Below, one piece after another: positions 59,293 to 64,000 of a stretch of DNA of 64,000 nucleotides (the stretch's first letter is position 1; each line of letters begins with the position of its first letter). The translations under genes were made by a program, and so were the position numbers. Below the pieces are notes generated by a model. It made no database searches and was not told the DNA's origin. It saw nothing but the letters and a program-made list of their open reading frames with translations. This DNA is from Microvirga ossetica. Its GTDB lineage: Bacteria > Pseudomonadota > Alphaproteobacteria > Rhizobiales > Beijerinckiaceae. The stretch covers positions 4,862,501-4,926,500 of the forward strand of contig NZ_CP016616.1 of the NCBI RefSeq assembly GCF_002741015.1, in the 5' to 3' direction.

Positions 59293-61607
59293 AGCCCGAG
59301 ACCAACGCCCTGTTGTCGAACCGTCGTGAAACCGTCACGAAGCCCAGAGCAAAACGGACGCCGAAGAAGGATGCGGCGGAGATCGATGTGCGCAGCGCGA
59401 TTGCCCTGAAAGAGCTGGAGACCGACAGCGAGGCGCCTTTGCCGAAGGCGCCGCCGGACATCGAGCTCGACGGCGCGGTGCTGCGGCGCTTCCCTCAGCG
59501 CTACATCAACCGCGAGCTGTCCTGGCTGCAATTCAACCGGCGGGTGCTCGAGGAGGCTTCGAACAGCCACCATCCGCTTCTGGAGCAGCTGCGATTCCTG
59601 TCGATCTCGGCGGACAATCTCGACGAGTTCTTCATGGTCCGCGTCGCGGGCCTCATCGGCCAGGTGCGCTCGGGCGTCGCCGCCGCGTCTCAGGATGGGC
59701 TGACGCCCCAGGAGCAGCTGGCGAAGATCTCGGTCGCCGTCTCGAACCTCGCATCCGACCAGCAGCGGCGCTGGCGCGAATTGCGGGATATCCTGCTGGA
59801 AGAGGGCATCGTCCTCACCGAGGGAGCCGGCCTGACGAAGGCCGAAGGGTCCTGGCTCGAGGATTACTTCCTCAGCCACGTCTTCCCGGTGCTGACGCCG
59901 CTCGCCATCGACCCGGCGCATCCGTTCCCGTTCATTCCCAATCTCGGCTCCTCCATCGCCCTGAAGCTGGTTCGCCGGAGCGACGGCAAGGTTTTGAATG
60001 CGCTCATCCGCCTGCCGTCGCGGGCCGAGCGCTTCATCCGCCTGCCGGATTTCGCGGAAACGGGAGCCACGCGCTTCATCGCGCTGGAGCAGATGATCGT
60101 GCTCTACACGAGCCGCCTGTTTCCCGGTTACGAAGTGCAGGGACAGGGCGCGTTCCGCGTGATCCGCGATTCCGATCTCGAGGTGGAGGAAGAGGCCGAG
60201 GATCTGGTGCGCCTGTTCGAGACGGCGCTCAAGCAGCGCCGCCGCGGCAGCGTGATCCGTCTCGAGGTCGAGGCGGCGATGCCGGAGGACCTGCGCCTCT
60301 TCGTGGCCGAGGAGCTGGAAGTGTCCAGGGACGAGGTCTTCGTCGTCGAGGGCATGATGGGCCTGCGGGACCTGTCGCAGCTCGTGGGGCTGGAGCGGCC
60401 GGATCTCAAGTTCAAGCCGTACAATCCACGCTTCCCCGAGCGCATCCGCGAGCACAGCGGCGACTGCTTCGCCGCGATCCGCGAGAAGGACATCATCGTC
60501 CACCACCCTTACGAATCCTTCGATGCGGTGGTGCAGTTCCTGCGCCAGGCCGCGCGCGATCCGAACGTGGTGGCGATCAAGCAGACGCTCTATCGCACCT
60601 CGTCGGACTCGCCCATCGTGGCGGCGCTGGCGGAAGCGGCGGAGGCGGGCAAGTCGGTCACCGCGCTCGTCGAGCTGAAGGCGCGCTTCGACGAGGAGGC
60701 CAATATCCGCTGGGCGCGCGACCTGGAACGCGCCGGCGCGCAGGTGGTGTTCGGCTTCATCGAGCTGAAGACGCATGCGAAGCTGTCGATGGTGGTGCGC
60801 CGCGAGGGCAGCCAGCTCATCACCTATTGCCATGTGGGCACGGGCAATTACCACCCGATCACGGCGCGCATCTATACCGACCTGTCCTATTTCACCGCCG
60901 ACCCGGTGATCGGGCGGGACGTATCGCGCATCTTCAATTTCGTGACGGGGTATGCGGAGCCTGCTGAGCTGGAGCGCATGGCTGTCTCGCCGCTGACCCT
61001 CAAGAAGCGTCTCCTCCAGCACATCGCGGAGGAGGTGGAGCACGCGAAGGCCGGGCGGCCCGGCGCGATCTGGGGCAAGTGCAACTCGCTCGTCGATGCC
61101 GACATCATCGATGCGTTCTATGACGCAAGCGCCGCAGGCGTTCAGATCGACCTGATCGTGCGCGGCATCTGCTGCCTGCGTCCGGGCATCAAGGGTCTGT
61201 CGGAGAACATCCGGGTGAAGTCCATCGTCGGGCGCTTCCTGGAGCACACGCGCATCTACGCCTTCGGCAACGGGCAGGCGCTGCCCAACCCGAAGGCCCA
61301 TGTCTACATCTCGTCCGCCGATCTCATGTCGCGCAATCTCGACCGACGCGTCGAGGCGCTCATGCCGATCGTCAATACAACGGTGCATCAGCAGGTGCTC
61401 GACCAGATCATGCTCGCGAACCTGCTCGACAACGAGCAGAGCTGGAATGTCCTACCCGACGGCTCGAGCCAGAGGGTGGTGCTGGCCAAGGGCGAGGAAC
61501 CATTCAACGCCCACAAGTATTTCATGACAAATCCGAGTCTGTCGGGCCGTGGCAAATCCCTCAAAACCTCAAGTCCCAAGGCGCTCGCCAAGCGCGGGCA
61601 ACGCTGA
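59289..61607 (+). CDS. ppk1: Polyphosphate kinase Ppk1
   Basis: Ppk1 makes inorganic polyphosphate from ATP through a phosphohistidine. The 772-residue protein has a non-conserved N-terminal extension of about 60 residues, then [16 protein letters not shown] sequence (here [20 protein letters not shown]), the ATP-site loops [20 protein letters not shown] and [20 protein letters not shown], and the two catalytic histidines, His496 in [18 protein letters not shown] and His653 in [19 protein letters not shown], at the same 157-residue distance as in E. coli. It starts with a GTG that overlaps the hdaA stop and is followed by ppx after one base. Confidence 0.97.
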   Translation: MKPETNALLSNRRETVTKPRAKRTPKKDAAEIDVRSAIALKELETDSEAPLPKAPPDIELDGAVLRRFPQRYINRELSWLQFNRRVLEEASNSHHPLLEQLRFLSISADNLDEFFMVRVAGLIGQVRSGVAAASQDGLTPQEQLAKISVAVSNLASDQQRRWRELRDILLEEGIVLTEGAGLTKAEGSWLEDYFLSHVFPVLTPLAIDPAHPFPFIPNLGSSIALKLVRRSDGKVLNALIRLPSRAERFIRLPDFAETGATRFIALEQMIVLYTSRLFPGYEVQGQGAFRVIRDSDLEVEEEAEDLVRLFETALKQRRRGSVIRLEVEAAMPEDLRLFVAEELEVSRDEVFVVEGMMGLRDLSQLVGLERPDLKFKPYNPRFPERIREHSGDCFAAIREKDIIVHHPYESFDAVVQFLRQAARDPNVVAIKQTLYRTSSDSPIVAALAEAAEAGKSVTALVELKARFDEEANIRWARDLERAGAQVVFGFIELKTHAKLSMVVRREGSQLITYCHVGTGNYHPITARIYTDLSYFTADPVIGRDVSRIFNFVTGYAEPAELERMAVSPLTLKKRLLQHIAEEVEHAKAGRPGAIWGKCNSLVDADIIDAFYDASAAGVQIDLIVRGICCLRPGIKGLSENIRVKSIVGRFLEHTRIYAFGNGQALPNPKAHVYISSADLMSRNLDRRVEALMPIVNTTVHQQVLDQIMLANLLDNEQSWNVLPDGSSQRVVLAKGEEPFNAHKYFMTNPSLSGRGKSLKTSSPKALAKRGQR

Positions 61608-61608
61608 C

Positions 61609-63129
61609 ATGCCGGCTCTCAGCTTCGAGGCTCCGGGACGGCTCAAACTCGGCCGGCCCGTCGCCATCATCGATATCGGCTCGAACTCGGTCCGTCTCGT
61701 GGCCTATGAGGGCCTCACCCGGGCCGTCACGCCGATCTACAACGAGAAGGTCCTCTGCGGCCTCGGCCGTCACGTGGCGACCACCGGGCGCCTCGACGAC
61801 GATGCGGTGGACCGCGCCCTGCGTGCGCTCGCCCGGTTCCGCGTGCTCTGCGAGACCATGAACGTGTCCGACATCTTCGTGCTCGCCACCGCGGCCGCAC
61901 GCGATGCCTCCAACGGACCGGCCTTTTTGGCGGCCGCGGAGAAGGCCTGCGGCCAGCCGATCAGCCTGCTCTCCGGCGCCGAGGAGGCGCGGGCTTCTGC
62001 CCTTGGCGTCATCGCCGGCTTCCATGCGCCCGACGGCATCGTCGGCGACATGGGCGGCGGCAGCCTGGAGCTGGTCGACGTGAAGGGCGCCCAGGTCGGG
62101 CAGGGGATCACCATGCCACTCGGCGGCCTTGCCCTGCAGGATGTCAGCGGTGGCTCGTTGAAGCGGGCTCAGAGGATCGTGCGCGAAGCCCTTGAACGGG
62201 CACCGGAATATCTCGAAAACCTGCACGGCCGCACCTTCTATGCGGTCGGCGGGACTTGGCGCGCCCTGGCGCGGCTGCATCAGGCGGCGCGGGATTATCC
62301 GCTCCACGTGATGCACGGCTACATCATCGATCCCGACGACGGCCTCGACTTCCTGCGTCTCGTGGAGGAGGCCGATTCCAAGACGCTCAAGGACATCGAG
62401 AGCGTCTCCGAGGCCCGCCGTCCGCTCCTGGCCTACGGCGCCATCGTGCTTGAGGAGATCATCCGCCTCGGCGAGCCGAAGGAGGTGGCGATCTCCGCCT
62501 TCGGCGTGCGCGAGGGCGTGCTCTTCGACAAGCTCGATGCGCAAACGCGGGAGCGCGATCCGCTCATCGCGGCGGCGAGCGATCTCAACCTTCTGCGCTC
62601 GCGCTCGCCCCGGCATGGGGAGGAGCTGAGCCAGTGGACCGAGGCCTTCATCCGCAGCCTGAACCTGCCGGAGACGGCCTACGATACGCGCATGCGCCGC
62701 GCGGCCTGCCTGCTCGCCGATATCGGCTGGCGCGCCCACCCCGATTACCGGGGCGAGCAGAGCCTCAATCTCATCGCCTATGGCGCCTTCGCGGGGCTCG
62801 ATCATCCGGGCCGCGCCTATCTGGCGCTGTCGATCTTCTTCCGGCACGAGGGGCTATCGCCCGACAAGGTGAGCTCGCGCATCAAGACGCTCGCCGGCCC
62901 CCGGCTGCTGGAGCGCGCCCGCCTCCTGGCGGCGCTGATGCGCGTCGCGTATCCCGTCTCGGTCGCCATGGAAGGCGTCCTGCCGCAGGCGCCGCTCCTC
63001 GCCCGGGGCAACCAGGTGGTGCTGCAATTGCCGGAGCATATGGAGCCGCTGGCCAACGAGCGCCTCTCCAGCCGCCTGAGGGCTCTCGGCAAGCTCCTCA
63101 ACATGGAACCGGTGATCGAGATCCATTGA
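61609..63129 (+). CDS. ppx: Exopolyphosphatase / GppA-type phosphatase Ppx
   Basis: The partner of Ppk1; it removes terminal phosphates from polyphosphate or from pppGpp. The 506-residue protein has the ASKHA-fold motifs VAIIDIGSNSVRLVAYEGLT and GIVGDMGGGSLELVDVKGAQ, the catalytic-loop region LSGAEEARASALGVIAGF, and a C-terminal HD-like domain (residues about 310-500, RRAACLLADIGWRAHPDYRG and SIFFRHEGLSPDKVSSRIKT). I choose ATG 61609, one base after ppk1; a start 60 bases upstream would overlap ppk1 without family support. Confidence 0.95.
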   Translation: MPALSFEAPGRLKLGRPVAIIDIGSNSVRLVAYEGLTRAVTPIYNEKVLCGLGRHVATTGRLDDDAVDRALRALARFRVLCETMNVSDIFVLATAAARDASNGPAFLAAAEKACGQPISLLSGAEEARASALGVIAGFHAPDGIVGDMGGGSLELVDVKGAQVGQGITMPLGGLALQDVSGGSLKRAQRIVREALERAPEYLENLHGRTFYAVGGTWRALARLHQAARDYPLHVMHGYIIDPDDGLDFLRLVEEADSKTLKDIESVSEARRPLLAYGAIVLEEIIRLGEPKEVAISAFGVREGVLFDKLDAQTRERDPLIAAASDLNLLRSRSPRHGEELSQWTEAFIRSLNLPETAYDTRMRRAACLLADIGWRAHPDYRGEQSLNLIAYGAFAGLDHPGRAYLALSIFFRHEGLSPDKVSSRIKTLAGPRLLERARLLAALMRVAYPVSVAMEGVLPQAPLLARGNQVVLQLPEHMEPLANERLSSRLRALGKLLNMEPVIEIH

Positions 63130-63241
63130 GAGGTCGCTGGCCGGATCGCGGGTGCGTTGAACCGCCTCGCATCTTATCATTTACAAGACATGACGTTGGG
63201 TTAACTTATCTGTCTACGGAGCTTCGCCGCGGGGAACGCCC

Positions 63242-63865
63242 ATGGAACTGGTCGATCCGAATGCCGTAAGGAACGCGGAGCGGTCGAGCGAGCCCTATGA
63301 TTATCTGCTGACGGCAAATCTTCTGAAGCGGGACATGATCGACGACCTGCGGCGCGATTTCCCCGCCATCGACAAGCCTGGCTATCTCACCGTGGACGAG
63401 GTCAAGCTTCATGGCCGGTTCAAGCAGCTCATCGCCGAGCTCGAAGGCCCTGAGCTGACGGAAGAGCTGTCGAAGAAATTCGGCATGGACCTTCATCAAT
63501 ATCCGCGCCTGACCACCATCATGAGGCGGTCACAGCCGAAATACGGCGCAATCCACACGGACGGCCCGTCCAAGGTCATGACCATGCTCGTCTACATGAA
63601 TGACGAGTGGGAGCAGGACCAGGGAGGCCGCCTGCGGGTTCTCTACGACGAGAAGAACTACGACCGCTACAAGCTGGAAGTGCCGCCGACCATGGGCACG
63701 ATGTTCGCATTCCTGCGCTCCGATCGTTCCTGGCACGGCCACCTGCCTTTCGCGGGCGAGCGGCGCGTGGTCCAGGTCGCATGGGTAAAGAGCCAGGCCG
63801 ACATCGACCGCAAGAAGAAGCACAACAAGGTGGCCCAATTCTTCAAGGGCATCTTCGGGCGCTGA
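63242..63865 (+). CDS. 2-oxoglutarate/Fe(II)-dependent oxygenase (prolyl-hydroxylase type)
   Basis: A 207-residue protein of the 2OG-Fe(II) oxygenase superfamily. The iron ligands are HxD in YGAIHTDGPSKVMTMLVYMN (His105, Asp107) and the distal His in RSDRSWHGHLPFAGERRVVQ (His165), with the Arg for 2-oxoglutarate ten residues after it. A prolyl-4-hydroxylase-like pattern GGRLRVLYDEKNYDRYKLEV lies between. The N-terminus has EPYDYLLTANLLKRDMIDDL. No signal peptide. It is 112 bases after ppx and may be in its own unit. The target (a protein or a small molecule) is unknown. Confidence 0.88.
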   Translation: MELVDPNAVRNAERSSEPYDYLLTANLLKRDMIDDLRRDFPAIDKPGYLTVDEVKLHGRFKQLIAELEGPELTEELSKKFGMDLHQYPRLTTIMRRSQPKYGAIHTDGPSKVMTMLVYMNDEWEQDQGGRLRVLYDEKNYDRYKLEVPPTMGTMFAFLRSDRSWHGHLPFAGERRVVQVAWVKSQADIDRKKKHNKVAQFFKGIFGR

Positions 63866-63942
63866 TCCGCCTGGGCCTCATGGCAATCGGTGTATAAGCG
63901 GGGACGGGCTTCTGCCCGGCCACCTGCCTGTCTGGGGGATCC

Positions 63943-64000
63943 ATGGCGCCGAATATCAGAACCACCGCAAGCCGCCTCGTCTACGAGAACCGCTGGATGC
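63943..64000 (+). CDS. Start of probable NUDIX hydrolase gene (truncated by window)
   Basis: ATG 63943 follows GGGGGAT at a good distance and opens MAPNIRTTASRLVYENRWM, which runs off the right edge. SRLVYENRWM is like the N-terminus of NUDIX hydrolases of the ADP-ribose pyrophosphatase type. With 19 residues visible, the assignment is tentative. Confidence 0.5.
   Translation, partial: MAPNIRTTASRLVYENRWM

Noticed and set aside
59139..61388. Very long open frame on the minus strand (about 750 codons)
   Set aside because: It is the complement of ppk1. The translation is Arg/His/Leu-rich with no domain, and the plus-strand frame has complete Ppk1 motifs.

Overview
The window is a GC-rich chromosomal segment of an alphaproteobacterium, most likely a member of the Hyphomicrobiales (Rhizobiales) close to Methylobacteriaceae such as Microvirga. 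The basis is an aerobic-type cobalamin pathway (CobN, CobW, CobO, CobQ, CobC), an HdaA-type replication regulator, a ThuEFGK-like sugar importer, DUF6894 and DUF1636 proteins, and many long intergenic palindromic repeats of types common in rhizobia. The taxon is an inference; there is no rRNA or other marker in the window.

Layout. 1-9.6 kb is a cobalamin locus: a minus-strand operon cbtB-cbtA-DUF1636-cobW-cobN (cobN runs off the left edge) behind a clear cobalamin riboswitch, then plus-strand cobO-cobQ, minus-strand cobD and plus-strand cobC. 9.6-12 kb holds small genes, a decayed Crp/Fnr regulator and an orphan NarL/FixJ-type response regulator. 12.3-23.2 kb is the most unusual region. A plus-strand group (BatD-like protein, frameshifted HAD phosphatase, Tat-exported sulfatase) converges on a minus-strand operon (Gly/Ala-rich secreted protein, MoxR AAA+ ATPase, DUF58, DUF4381, two von Willebrand A membrane proteins, TPR protein, formylglycine-generating enzyme). 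Together they look like a Bat-type MoxR/vWA system merged with a sulfatase and its maturase.

23.5-35 kb is accessory in character: a Bug-type solute receptor, tRNA-Gln, two RTX proteins with a shared C-terminal module, a broken IS630-family element and a ThuEFGK-like ABC importer, with ruvX in the middle. 35.2-41.3 kb contains a UPF0173 hydrolase and gatC-gatA ... gatB for transamidation of misacylated tRNAs, with small membrane and hypothetical genes between. 41.4-54.7 kb is mixed housekeeping and envelope genes: an SGNH hydrolase/acyltransferase-3 pair, GNATs, two glutathione transferases, a DUF5939-type class III cyclase, ndk, an orphan molybdopterin oxidoreductase, an MltB-type transglycosylase and a cupin. 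54.8-64 kb carries purM-purN (minus), then the tightly packed plus-strand series pgsA-like, AI-2E/PerM-like, hdaA, ppk1, ppx, followed by a 2OG-Fe(II) oxygenase and the start of a probable NUDIX gene.

Intergenic space is filled with at least four families of inverted repeats. One copy appears to have been inserted in frame inside cobN. Several genes are visibly broken: the Crp/Fnr remnant, the HAD hydrolase and the IS630 transposase.
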